64,000 nucleotides of DNA from Pseudobacter ginsenosidimutans (GTDB lineage: Bacteria > Bacteroidota > Bacteroidia > Chitinophagales > Chitinophagaceae), in the NCBI RefSeq assembly GCF_007970185.1, contig NZ_CP042431.1, forward strand, positions 3,224,001 through 3,288,000, in the 5' to 3' direction. The notes under the pieces were generated by a model. The model did not search any database, was not told the DNA's origin, and was given only the letters and a program-made list of their open reading frames with translations. Made by a program: the position numbers and the translations under genes. This document shows positions 43,575-52,095 of the stretch, piece by piece. Numbering within the stretch: position 1 is the stretch's first letter; every line of letters begins with the position of its first letter.

Positions 43575-44285
43575 CTATCGTATCGATCTGTCCAGGTGCA
43601 CATAGCCGCCATCCACAAAAATAGTTTGCCGGTTGATGGCTGCTGACACAGACGATAATAGAAAGGCAGTCATGTTGGCCACTTCACGCGGGCTGGTACA
43701 TCTTTTGCCCAGTGGAGCCTGTGTGTCTGCCACCACGATCCCGTTCACACGGATCTGATAAGGTTTTAACTCATCGGCTAAACCTGTGACCAGTCCGGAT
43801 CTGGCGCCATTGGCCGCTGCATAGCCTGATGTATTACCCTGACCAGTAAACGCAGTTTTGGAAATGATATTGACGATGTTTCCACCGGTACGCTTTAGAG
43901 CCGGCAAGGCAGCGCGACTAATACTGTAATAATGACCAACATTGTTCTCCAGTGATTGCAGGAAACGATGATGATCTCCTTTGGCGAGTCCAATATCATC
44001 ATTGACGCCTGCATTGTTCACGATGCCATCGATCCTTCCGATCCTTGCTACGATCTGGTGAACAGTGTATTCACAGGCTTCGGGATCTGACAATTCCAAT
44101 GGGAAAAAATATGCTTCGGATCTGAGCGATAGCAATCGTTGCACTAATCGTTCACCATTCTCTTCATTACGGTCGAGGACGCAGGGGATAGCCCTTTCTG
44201 CGGCGAGCGTTTGAACGATCGCTTCGCCGATACCGCCGGCGCCGCCTGTGACCAGTATTACCTGCGATTGTAATTGCAGGTTCAT
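43575..44285 (-). CDS. SDR-family protein with the catalytic Lys replaced by Asn
   Basis: 236 residues. The SDR fold is evident: TGGAGGIG (13-20), NNAG (90-93), Asn114 in LENNVGHYY, Ser142 (NIISKTAFTGQG), Tyr155, and VDGG near the end. However, the YxxxK motif reads YAAAN (155-159): the codon is AAT, so the lysine that lowers the Tyr pKa and binds the cofactor ribose is Asn. The SKTAFTGQGNTSGYAAA block otherwise resembles L-fucose/L-rhamnose dehydrogenase-like SDRs. It may be inactive, have altered chemistry, or carry a sequencing error. The start overlaps the stop of the kinase gene (44282) by 4 nt, so the two are translationally coupled and under LacI-type control. Confidence 0.82.
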   Translation of the reverse strand: MNLQLQSQVILVTGGAGGIGEAIVQTLAAERAIPCVLDRNEENGERLVQRLLSLRSEAYFFPLELSDPEACEYTVHQIVARIGRIDGIVNNAGVNDDIGLAKGDHHRFLQSLENNVGHYYSISRAALPALKRTGGNIVNIISKTAFTGQGNTSGYAAANGARSGLVTGLADELKPYQIRVNGIVVADTQAPLGKRCTSPREVANMTAFLLSSVSAAINRQTIFVDGGYVHLDRSIR

Positions 44286-45913
44286 AAATGGACTGTTTCA
44301 ATGTATTTGCCAGACTGCAGGTATTGCTTGTATCGGTGGTCTGTTGATTGTTGCATGGCCGGATCAGGTTGCCAGGTTTGCTCAAAACCCTGTCCCATGG
44401 CGCGGATGGCATCGGATACGGATGGGTGGATGCCCGCTGCTGTAGCGGCATTCATGGCGGCGCCGATGGCGCAGGTATTTTCACTGCGATGAACACGGAT
44501 AGGCAATTGCAGGATATTGGCCAGCATCTGCATGATGTAGGGAGATTTCTTTGCGATGCCTCCAATGGCTGTGATGCCATGAATAGGTATGCCCTGCGAA
44601 ATGAAGCAATCATTGATGGCCCTTGCGCCGAAACAGGCGCCTTCTGCAAGTGAGCGGAAGATGCTGGCTGCATCGGAGCCCAATGTCAATCCTAATAATG
44701 CGCCATGCAATGATTGATTGGCATTGGGCGTGCGGCGGCCATTGAACCAATCGATGGATAATGCAGTATGAGCATCGCCGGGGATTTTTGCTGCTTCGTT
44801 TGCAAGCGCTGATAATAGTTGAGACGAAAGATCTGTGCTGTGACCGCCTGTTGACTGGATGGACCAGGTGAGCAATGAAACATACCATTGAAAGATATCG
44901 CCAAAGGCTGATTGTCCTGCTTCCAGTCCAACAAATTCCGGAAGTACGGAACCCATCACCTGGCCGCATATCCCATTGATGTTCTTCCCTTGCAGGTCCT
45001 GTGGCGGCACCACCATGATATCGCAGGTGGAAGTGCCCATGATCTTCACCAGGTGATACGGAGTGAGTTCTGCCCCGATGGCGCCTGCATGCGCATCGAT
45101 GATGCCATTGCAGACGATGACGTTGGTTGAAAGTCCAAGTGTTGCTGCCCATTCCGGGGAAATGGTGCCTGCTGATTTTTCCGAGGTTACAAATGTTCCC
45201 GGCATCTGTGCCGCCATTTTTTTCAGGTGCGGATCGATCGCTTCAAAAAAAGCAAGAGGAGGAAAGCCGTTGAAAGCCTCACTCCATAAAGCTTTGTGGC
45301 CGGCGGCGCAGATATTACGCTGAACATCCTGCAATTTTTTTCCTGTCAGTAACATTGGCATCCAGTCAGAATGTTCCAGCCAGGTGAAGGCTGCATCACG
45401 CACTGTATGGTCTGTGTGCGAGATGTGCAGCATTTTTGCCCAGAACCATTCGGTGGAATAAGCGCCGCCAACATAAGCGAGGTAATTGGTGGGGAAGCGA
45501 AGGCTGGCAGCATTGATCTGTTCTGCGGCCTGCAATGCAGTATGATCTTTCCAGAGGATGAACATGGCATTTGGATTTTCTGCAAATGCAGGCAACATGG
45601 CAAGGGGAATGCCTTCTGCGGAAACGGGGCAGGGCGTGGATCCTGTGGTATCGATACCGATGGCTTTGATCTGCGATCTTATTTCAGGTGATACATCTGC
45701 AAGGCAGGCTTTGATGGTATGTTCCAGGCCTTCGATATAGTCGAGCGGATGTTGCCTGTATTGATTGGCTGACCTGTTGCAATACAATCCTGCTTTCCAT
45801 CGCGGATAAAAAAAGGTATGACTGCTGAGTTGAGCGCCGGTGCTGGTGTTGAGGAGTAAGGAGCGGACTGAATCTGTTCCGAAGTCGACCCCGATCACAT
45901 ACGAAGAGTGCAT
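44282..45913 (-). CDS. AraB-type ribulokinase (FGGY family)
   Basis: 543 residues. It matches AraB ribulokinases in its N-terminal half: YVIGVDFGTDSVRSLLL, YPRWKAGLYC, NQYRQHPLDYIEG, IGIDTTGSTPCPV, FAENPNAMFILWKDHTA; the FGGY C-terminal half has GITAIGGIAKKSPYIMQML and SENTCAIGAAMNAA. Length agrees with AraB (about 560) and not with L-fuculokinase or xylulokinase (about 480-500). AraB-type enzymes phosphorylate L- and D-ribulose at C5. Paired with an L-fucose/D-arabinose isomerase, D-ribulose is a sensible substrate. The start lies 2 bp from a perfect LacI-type palindrome (45916-45929), so repression is expected. No arabinose isomerase (AraA) or epimerase (AraD) is present. Confidence 0.88.
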   Translation of the reverse strand: MHSSYVIGVDFGTDSVRSLLLNTSTGAQLSSHTFFYPRWKAGLYCNRSANQYRQHPLDYIEGLEHTIKACLADVSPEIRSQIKAIGIDTTGSTPCPVSAEGIPLAMLPAFAENPNAMFILWKDHTALQAAEQINAASLRFPTNYLAYVGGAYSTEWFWAKMLHISHTDHTVRDAAFTWLEHSDWMPMLLTGKKLQDVQRNICAAGHKALWSEAFNGFPPLAFFEAIDPHLKKMAAQMPGTFVTSEKSAGTISPEWAATLGLSTNVIVCNGIIDAHAGAIGAELTPYHLVKIMGTSTCDIMVVPPQDLQGKNINGICGQVMGSVLPEFVGLEAGQSAFGDIFQWYVSLLTWSIQSTGGHSTDLSSQLLSALANEAAKIPGDAHTALSIDWFNGRRTPNANQSLHGALLGLTLGSDAASIFRSLAEGACFGARAINDCFISQGIPIHGITAIGGIAKKSPYIMQMLANILQLPIRVHRSENTCAIGAAMNAATAAGIHPSVSDAIRAMGQGFEQTWQPDPAMQQSTDHRYKQYLQSGKYIETVHL

Positions 45914-45915
45914 GT

Positions 45916-45929
45916 CTTAAACGTTTAAG
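45916..45929. promoter_or_regulatory. LacI-type operator O1 (before the ribulokinase gene)
   Basis: CTTAAACGTTTAAG is a perfect 14-bp palindrome with the central CG of LacI/GalR operators. It lies 2 bp upstream of the kinase start codon, over the expected transcription start given the -7-like TATCTTTC (45940-45933, - strand). The same half-sites occur at 45957-45974 and 47055-47072. Confidence 0.8.
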
Positions 45930-45950
45930 CACGAAAGATAGCAATAAAAA

Positions 45951-45982
45951 TTTGTTAGTTTATTCGTTTAAGCATATTTTAG
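45951..45982 (+). promoter_or_regulatory. Candidate LacI-gene promoter overlapping operator O2
   Basis: TTTG (45951-45954) and TATTTTAG (45975-45982, one mismatch to TAnnTTTG) are separated by 20 nt, the expected -33/-7 spacing. The spacer holds AGTTTATTCGTTTAAGCA (45957-45974), with a perfect right half (GTTTAAGCA) and a degenerate left half of the LacI operator, implying autoregulation. Transcription would start near 45987, right at the beginning of the LacI coding frame. Confidence 0.55.
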
Positions 45983-45989
45983 CTCCATC

Positions 45990-47030
45990 ATAAAGAAAGT
46001 TTCCATAAAAGATATTGCCCGCAAGGTTGGTGTTTCTACAGCGCTGGTTTCTTATGTACTCAACGGAAAGGCAGAGCAGGCGCGGGTTGGCAAAGAGATG
46101 GCCGAGAAGATCAGTAAAGTGGCGAGAGAGATGAACTATCAGCCCAACCTGATTGCGCGCGGATTGAAAGATGGAAGAACAAAGACCATCGGTCTGATTG
46201 TGGCGGATATCTCCAACGCATTTTTTTCAAGCCTCGCACGCATCATCGAAGATGAAGCCAAACAACATGGATACACAGTCATCTTCGGAAGCAGCGACGA
46301 GCAGCCCGGCAAAATGGCTGACCTGATCACTGCGTTGCTGAACAGGCAGGTAGATGGAATGATCATTGCGCCGGTGGAACATGGAGATGCCCAGATCCAG
46401 GAGCTTCGCCGTAAGGGGATCTCTTTTGTGCTGGTTGACCGTTATTATCATAAGATCAATACCAACCGTGTTACTATCAATAATCATGAAGCTTCTTTCA
46501 ATGCAGTGAAACTTCTTATCAAGAATGGATACAAGAAGCCTGGTATGCTGGCCTATGATAATTCACTTCCGCATATGCAGGAAAGGATCAGGGGCTATGA
46601 ACAGGCTTTGAAGGAAGCGCATATCAGGAGAAAGCCTGAATGGCTGGCGCGTATCCCTTATGCAACGGCCAATACAGATATGGAGAGTTTATTGAGCAAC
46701 CTGCTGCGCGGTCCTAATGCGCCGGATGCCCTGTTCTTCGCTACCAACTCGCTGGCGGTGCAGGGGCTCAAGATCATCAATCGGATGGGCATCAGGGTGC
46801 CGCAGGAACTGGGACTGATCAGTTTTGATGAACATGATGCTTTCGATTTTTTCTATTCTCCCGTAACCTATGTAAGCCAGAACCTGTTGGCTATCGGTCA
46901 GGAAACTGTTCGAATGCTGATCAGTCAGATCGAAGATGGAAAGAAGAGCGAGCCGGTACAACTGGAGATCCCCGCAAAACTCGTCAAGCGCGAATCCTGC
47001 GGATCCAAACCCGCCGGAAAAAAGAAATAG
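45990..47030 (+). CDS. LacI-family transcriptional repressor with no canonical start codon before its HTH
   Basis: 346 residues if read from ATA 45990. The helix-turn-helix VSIKDIARKVGVSTALVSYVLNG and the hinge MNYQPNLIARGLKDGR are intact and in frame, followed by a type I periplasmic-binding fold (TIGLIVADISNAFFSSLARI, VDGMIIAPVEHGD, FATNSLAVQGLKIINRMG, LGLISFDEHDAFDFF). The frame is closed upstream by TAA at 45969-45971 and contains no ATG, GTG or TTG before 46098; the first ATG (46098) would remove the whole HTH. The family pattern (M-K-K-V-S-I-K-D-I-A) points to ATA 45990, or the ATC before it, as the initiator. Three operator-like palindromes flank the gene. The effector is probably the sugar or sugar-phosphate of the FucI/kinase pathway. 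Confidence 0.85.
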   Translation: MKKVSIKDIARKVGVSTALVSYVLNGKAEQARVGKEMAEKISKVAREMNYQPNLIARGLKDGRTKTIGLIVADISNAFFSSLARIIEDEAKQHGYTVIFGSSDEQPGKMADLITALLNRQVDGMIIAPVEHGDAQIQELRRKGISFVLVDRYYHKINTNRVTINNHEASFNAVKLLIKNGYKKPGMLAYDNSLPHMQERIRGYEQALKEAHIRRKPEWLARIPYATANTDMESLLSNLLRGPNAPDALFFATNSLAVQGLKIINRMGIRVPQELGLISFDEHDAFDFFYSPVTYVSQNLLAIGQETVRMLISQIEDGKKSEPVQLEIPAKLVKRESCGSKPAGKKK

Positions 47031-47054
47031 GCCCCGGATTTTTTTTGCTTATCT

Positions 47055-47080
47055 TGCTTAAACGTGTAAGCATATTTTTG
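47055..47080 (+). promoter_or_regulatory. LacI-type operator O3 and promoter of the isomerase/symporter operon
   Basis: TGCTTAAACGTGTAAGCA (47055-47072) is an 18-bp dyad with a single mismatched pair, sharing its half-site with O1 and O2. It abuts a full-match -7 box TATTTTTG (47073-47080); a repressor there would cover the promoter. Transcription would start near 47086, with about 130 nt of leader before ATG 47220, in which I see no small gene. Confidence 0.7.
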
Positions 47081-47219
47081 TTCTGATTTGTTTGGCTGAA
47101 GCGTTGGAAAGAGCGGCTGGTGGTCCCGGTGTTCCTGCATTCGCAGGATCCCACTGCCGCTCGATCCCAACGAGATTGATTGTAGAAGAAAACGTTTTCG
47201 AAACAATTAACGCTGCTAT

Positions 47220-48458
47220 ATGAAACGAATGTCATTGACCTCATTTCCTTACCTAACAATGCTTTGCTGTATGATCATCGCCTCCTGCCAGGATAGTCCT
47301 GAATCCTCTTCTGTCCATTTTGAAAAAGGATCTTTTGGCCACGACCTGCAATTCCTTCTTCAGCATGATAGTGTGATAGTGCTTACATCGGAAGATGAAC
47401 AAGCGCAGGTGATCGTCTCTCCTAAATACCAGGCCAAGGTATTCACTTCAACCGCCACCGGTGCAAATGGGAGTAGCTTTGGCTGGATCCATTACAAAGC
47501 CTTTACGGAAGCGCCTGACCCGCATATGAATGCTTATGGTGGTGAGAACCGCTTCTGGCTTGGTCCGGAAGGTGGCCCTTATTCATTGTATTTTGCACCG
47601 GGAACTCCCATGACCTTTGATAACTGGCATACACCAGCGCCCATCGATTCGGAAGCCTGGAGCCTGACCCAACAAAGCAAGCATGCTGTGCACCTGCAAA
47701 AAGAAATGCAGCTCGTCAATTATGCAGGAACAAGTTTATCCCTTCGCGCAGACCGCAGCATTACGCTCCTGGAAGCGGACACTATCAGCCGATTGCTGGG
47801 ACTGATCCCTGATACTTCGGTTAAGGCTGTGGGTTATCGGACAGACAATGCCATCACCAATACAGGTACAAATGCCTGGAACGAGAAAACAGGAATGCCC
47901 TGCATCTGGATGCTGGATATGTTCAATCCTTCAGAACAGGCAGTGATCCTGATCCCTTACGATTCCAATGCAGTGAAAGCAGGAGAAAAAATTGCAAATA
48001 CAGGATACTTCGGTGAAATAGATCCTGCCCGCATCAAATATCACAAAGGCGTAGTTTGTTTCAGGGCGGATGGTAAATCGAGAGGAAAGATGGGGATTGT
48101 GCCCGGCAAGGCAAAACCGCTGGCGGGTAGTTATGATGCAACAAAAAAGATCCTTACCATTACCTTCTTCGATCTGGATCGCAATGGGAAATACCTTAAC
48201 CAGGAATGGAAAACGAACGTACTACCCTTCAGTGGTGATGCTGTGAATGCTTACAACGACGGGCCTTTGGCAGATGGTTCTCAAATGGGACCCTTCTATG
48301 AGATCGAAAGTGTATCGCCTGCAGCATTGCTTCAGCCTGGTGAGAAGATCGATCACCAGCATACCGTACTTCATTTAACAGGACCTGAACAATACCTGGA
48401 TGCAATTGTGAAAAAATTGTTCGGACTGTCTATCCAGGAAATTCCATCATTTCAATAA
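47220..48458 (+). CDS. DUF6786-type lipoprotein
   Basis: 412 residues; lipobox MIIASC places the mature N-terminal Cys at about residue 23. The sequence matches the DUF6786 type of Bacteroidota lipoprotein: YGGENRFWLGPEGGPYSLYF is the conspicuous motif, followed by PCIWMLDMFNPS and a long all-beta body. The fold resembles galactose-mutarotase/beta-sandwich proteins, so sugar binding or anomer conversion at the cell envelope is possible, but no catalytic residues can be assigned. It is the first gene after operator O3 and precedes FucI by 50 bp, so it belongs to this sugar operon. Confidence 0.75.
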   Translation: MKRMSLTSFPYLTMLCCMIIASCQDSPESSSVHFEKGSFGHDLQFLLQHDSVIVLTSEDEQAQVIVSPKYQAKVFTSTATGANGSSFGWIHYKAFTEAPDPHMNAYGGENRFWLGPEGGPYSLYFAPGTPMTFDNWHTPAPIDSEAWSLTQQSKHAVHLQKEMQLVNYAGTSLSLRADRSITLLEADTISRLLGLIPDTSVKAVGYRTDNAITNTGTNAWNEKTGMPCIWMLDMFNPSEQAVILIPYDSNAVKAGEKIANTGYFGEIDPARIKYHKGVVCFRADGKSRGKMGIVPGKAKPLAGSYDATKKILTITFFDLDRNGKYLNQEWKTNVLPFSGDAVNAYNDGPLADGSQMGPFYEIESVSPAALLQPGEKIDHQHTVLHLTGPEQYLDAIVKKLFGLSIQEIPSFQ

Positions 48459-48508
48459 TAAAATAGCGTGTGCCCAGTCGCTAAGTAAATCATTCATTCA
48501 TACATATC

Positions 48509-50281
48509 ATGACAAAGCATTTTGATTATCCCGCAATCGGGATCAGGCCTGTTATTGACGGCAGGTACGGGGGCGTGCGTGAATCCCTCGAACAAACCAC
48601 GATGGAGATGGCCCGTGCAGCAGCCCTTCTTTTCGAAAACAGCCTGCATTATCCCGATGGCAGTGCGGTGCGCTGCGTTATCGCAGATACCTGTATCGGC
48701 GGCGTCACGGAAGCTGCAGCGGCCGCCAGGAAATTTGAACAGCAAAACGTTGGACTAACGTTGTCGGTCACCCCATGTTGGTGCTATGGCAGTGAGACCA
48801 TGGACATGCATCCCACCTGGCCCAAAGCCATCTGGGGTTTCAACGGAACAGAAAGACCCGGCGCTGTGTACCTGGCCGCTACACTGGCTGCACATAACCA
48901 GATGGGGCTCCCTGCTTTCGGTATCTATGGACATGATGTGCAGGACCTGCATGATGCATCGATCCCCGATGATGTGCAGGCAAAACTGCTCTCATTTGCG
49001 CGCGCAGGACTGGCAGTGGCGATGATGCGCGGTACCTCGTATCTCGCTATTGGATCAGTATCGATGGGCATCGCAGGCTCTATCGTTGTTCCCGATCTCT
49101 TCCGTGAATACCTCGGCATGCGGAATGAATATGTTGATTCATCCGAGATCCTCCGCCGCATCGAACAAAAGATCTACGATGAAAAGGAATTCGAACGTGC
49201 ACTGGCCTGGACAAAAAAACATTGCCAGGAAGGAGAAGACACCAACGCAGCTGCCAAACAATTCTCGCGCGAAGAAAAAGATGAGCAATGGGCATTTGTA
49301 GTAAAGATGACCATCATCATCCGCGACCTCATGAAAGGCAATCCGGTATTGAAAGAGAAAGGATTTCCCGAAGAAGCGCAGGGCCATCATGCAATCGTAT
49401 CCGGATTCCAGGGCCAAAGGCAATGGACAGATTTCTTACCGAATGGTGATTTCTCTGAAGCTATTCTCAATTCATCGTTCGACTGGAATGGAATACGAGC
49501 TCCCTATATGGTAGCTACAGAGAATGATGCGCTGAATGGTGTATCCATGCTCTTCGGTTACCTGTTGACCAACCGTGCACAGATCTTCGCCGATGTGCGC
49601 ACTTATTGGAGCCCTGATGCGGTACAGCGTGTATCGGGCTGGAAACCGGAAGGAGAAGCCGCATCCGGATTTATTCACCTGATCAATTCCGGTTCTGCTA
49701 CACTTGATGGAAGCGGACAACAGGAGGAAGATGGTCAACCCTGCATGAAACCATTCTGGGAGATCAGCGAAAAAGAAGCGGCCGACTGTTTGTCTGCAAC
49801 GTCCTGGCATCCCGCCAACCGCGGCTATTTCCGCGGAGGCGGTTACTCTTCCAAGTTCGTAACCAAAGGCGGTATGCCGGTGACCATGTGCCGTCTCAAC
49901 CTTGTGAGAGGGATCGGGCCTGTATTGCAGATAGCGGAAGGAACAACCATCAGTCTGCCGGCGCATGTTCATTCCGTTCTCGATGACCGTACAGACAAAA
50001 CATGGCCCACTACCTGGTTTGTGCCGCGCATCACCGGTCAGGGAAATTTCCGCGATGTATATACCGTGATGGCCAACTGGGGCTCCAATCATGGTTCCAT
50101 CAGCTATGGCCATATCGGCCATGAGCTGATCACACTGGCCGCGATGTTGCGAATTCCTGTCTGCATGCACAATGTCCCTGATGAAAGGATCTTCCGTCCT
50201 TCCGCCTGGAGCGCCTTTGGCATGGATGCCGAATCAGCTGACTACCGTGCATGCGATACTTACGGTGCTATATATGCGTAA
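48509..50281 (+). CDS. fucI: L-fucose / D-arabinose isomerase
   Basis: 590 residues, cytoplasmic. It is collinear with E. coli FucI (591): [18 protein letters not shown] at the start, [12 protein letters not shown], the Mn-binding residues E338 ([10 protein letters not shown]), D362 ([10 protein letters not shown]) and H528 ([15 protein letters not shown]), whose E. coli counterparts are E337, D361 and H528. The enzyme interconverts L-fucose and L-fuculose, and also D-arabinose and D-ribulose. The kinase of the same regulon is AraB-like, not FucK-like, and no fuculose-1-phosphate aldolase is present in the window, so D-arabinose is a serious alternative substrate. It starts 50 bp after the DUF6786 gene and ends 24 bp before the symporter. 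Confidence 0.93.
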   Translation: MTKHFDYPAIGIRPVIDGRYGGVRESLEQTTMEMARAAALLFENSLHYPDGSAVRCVIADTCIGGVTEAAAAARKFEQQNVGLTLSVTPCWCYGSETMDMHPTWPKAIWGFNGTERPGAVYLAATLAAHNQMGLPAFGIYGHDVQDLHDASIPDDVQAKLLSFARAGLAVAMMRGTSYLAIGSVSMGIAGSIVVPDLFREYLGMRNEYVDSSEILRRIEQKIYDEKEFERALAWTKKHCQEGEDTNAAAKQFSREEKDEQWAFVVKMTIIIRDLMKGNPVLKEKGFPEEAQGHHAIVSGFQGQRQWTDFLPNGDFSEAILNSSFDWNGIRAPYMVATENDALNGVSMLFGYLLTNRAQIFADVRTYWSPDAVQRVSGWKPEGEAASGFIHLINSGSATLDGSGQQEEDGQPCMKPFWEISEKEAADCLSATSWHPANRGYFRGGGYSSKFVTKGGMPVTMCRLNLVRGIGPVLQIAEGTTISLPAHVHSVLDDRTDKTWPTTWFVPRITGQGNFRDVYTVMANWGSNHGSISYGHIGHELITLAAMLRIPVCMHNVPDERIFRPSAWSAFGMDAESADYRACDTYGAIYA

Positions 50282-50305
50282 AAATATTTAACCCTTCAAC
50301 TGCTT

Positions 50306-51925
50306 ATGTTCGACCAATTGAAAATATCATGGATCGATCTGATGATCATCCTGGCCTATCTCGTACTGATCCTGGTGGTAGGGATCCTCTCCATCCGGAA
50401 AGACAAGATGAACAGCAATAATTATTTCCTGGCAGGGCGCTCCCTCAACTGGCTGCTCATCGGTTGTGCGCTCTTTGCCTCGAATATATCAACGATCCAT
50501 ATGGTAGGACTGGCCTCGGCCGGTTTCTCCGATGGAATCGTACAGGGAAATTTTGAATGGATGGCTGTTTTCATACTCATTATCCTCGGTCTTGTGTTTG
50601 CACCATTCTATTTCAGGAACAAGATCTCCACGCTTCCTGAATTTTTGGAAAAAAGATTCAATGGAACGGCCCGTACCTTACTGGCCATCTTTGGTATCAT
50701 CGGCGCCTTGTTCATGCATATAGGGATCAGTCTGTATGCAGGTTCTGTAGTATTTGAGAATTTTTTCGGAGTGGATAAATGGACGTCCATTATTATCATT
50801 TCCATCATCACCGGCATCTATACCGTGTATGGCGGATTGAAAAGTGTGGTGATCACGGAAACGATCCAAACAGTGATCCTCCTGGTGGGTGCATTTTTCC
50901 TGGTAGGGTATGGTATCCATGCATTGAATGAGAACGGCATTCATTCCTGGGCGGACTTTCAACAGGCAACCAAACCCAACCAGCTTAGTCTCTTGCAAAC
51001 TTCAGAACAAAATCCCAAACTGCCCTGGTATTCCATTCTGTTGGGATATCCCGTGATCGGCATCTGGTACTGGTGCGCGGACCAGACCATTGTGCAAAGG
51101 GTATTGGGGGCAAAATCACTGGAGGATGCACGCAAAGGGCCGCTGTTTGCCGGTGTGCTGAAGGTACTGCCGGTGTTCCTGATGGTATTCCCGGGTATAA
51201 TGGCCTATATTCTTTTCAGGAACGAGATCCACAATCCCAACGATGCACTACCGGTAATGATCACCCGATTATTACCGGTGGGACTGATCGGTCTTTTCAG
51301 CGCTTCCCTCCTGGCAGCCTTGATGAGCTCGATCGCATCTGCATTGAACAGTGCTGCAACACTGGTTTCGATCGATATCTGTAAAAGGCGGAATCCTGAC
51401 ATGAGCGATCAGCGCCAGGTGATGATCGGAAAGATCACTGCAGTGGTGGTGATGATCTTGTCCATTGCCTGGTGCCCGATGATCGAGCGGTTCATCAGCA
51501 TCTTCGATGCCATCAACCAGATCCTGGCCGTGCTCTCGCCACCCATCGCAGCTGTTTTTGTTTTAGGCGTATGCTGGAAAAGAGGCAATCACCAGGGAGC
51601 GGTAAGTTCCATGGTAGCGGGCATTGTTGCAGGTGTTCTTGTATTCCTGCTGGATTTCCCCATCATCGGCAATCAAAAGATGATTACGGATGTGCTGGGC
51701 ATTCCCTATATGATGCAGTGCTGGTGGTTATTCGTATTCTGTTGCCTGGTATTTGTGATCGTAAGCAAACTCACGCCGCCACCACCTCCTGAAAAAGTTC
51801 AAAATTATACGCTTGCTTCCCCATTGAGTTTCCTGTATGGGAAGTTGACAGGTATTGGCGATGCCAGGATCATTTCACTGTTCCTGTTACTGCTGATGGC
51901 GGTACTGTACTTCATATTCCGTTAA
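50306..51925 (+). CDS. Sodium/sugar symporter of the SSS family (SglT-like)
   Basis: 539 residues with about 13-14 membrane helices. SSS landmarks: a start helix LMIILAYLVLILVVGILSIR, NNYFLAGRSLNWLLIGCALFASNIS, VYGGLKSVVITETIQTVILLVG, and GLFSASLLAALMSSIASALNSAATL near helix 9, the sodium-site signature. SglT-type carriers import sugars with sodium. As last gene behind FucI (24 bp) and under O3, it should carry the isomerase's substrate, L-fucose or D-arabinose. A charged linker EKVQNYTLASPL precedes the final helix. No terminator was recognised in the 170 bp that follow. Confidence 0.9.
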   Translation: MFDQLKISWIDLMIILAYLVLILVVGILSIRKDKMNSNNYFLAGRSLNWLLIGCALFASNISTIHMVGLASAGFSDGIVQGNFEWMAVFILIILGLVFAPFYFRNKISTLPEFLEKRFNGTARTLLAIFGIIGALFMHIGISLYAGSVVFENFFGVDKWTSIIIISIITGIYTVYGGLKSVVITETIQTVILLVGAFFLVGYGIHALNENGIHSWADFQQATKPNQLSLLQTSEQNPKLPWYSILLGYPVIGIWYWCADQTIVQRVLGAKSLEDARKGPLFAGVLKVLPVFLMVFPGIMAYILFRNEIHNPNDALPVMITRLLPVGLIGLFSASLLAALMSSIASALNSAATLVSIDICKRRNPDMSDQRQVMIGKITAVVVMILSIAWCPMIERFISIFDAINQILAVLSPPIAAVFVLGVCWKRGNHQGAVSSMVAGIVAGVLVFLLDFPIIGNQKMITDVLGIPYMMQCWWLFVFCCLVFVIVSKLTPPPPPEKVQNYTLASPLSFLYGKLTGIGDARIISLFLLLLMAVLYFIFR

Positions 51926-52025
51926 CATGGAATACTGTGGAAAACCTTACTGGGAAAAGGATAGAAAGGATAAGATAGTGCTAAAATGAGATAACCTGGT
52001 AAATAGCCGGAGCATACCCGGAATT

Positions 52026-52033
52026 TATCTTTG
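52026..52033 (+). promoter_or_regulatory. Candidate -7 box before the metallophosphoesterase gene
   Basis: TATCTTTG is an exact TAnnTTTG match in the 170-bp gap after the symporter. It would start transcription near 52040, about 56 nt before ATG 52096. No -33 TTTG at normal spacing was found, so read-through from the symporter operon is not excluded. Confidence 0.4.
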
Positions 52034-52095
52034 GCCTGCAGTCTGTCAACAGCCTTCCCGGCCCTGGTACTTAAATAAAATCAATTGAAATAATC

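Noticed and set aside
46098-47030. ATG 46098 as the LacI start.
   Set aside because: It would remove the complete helix-turn-helix, which is intact and in frame upstream.
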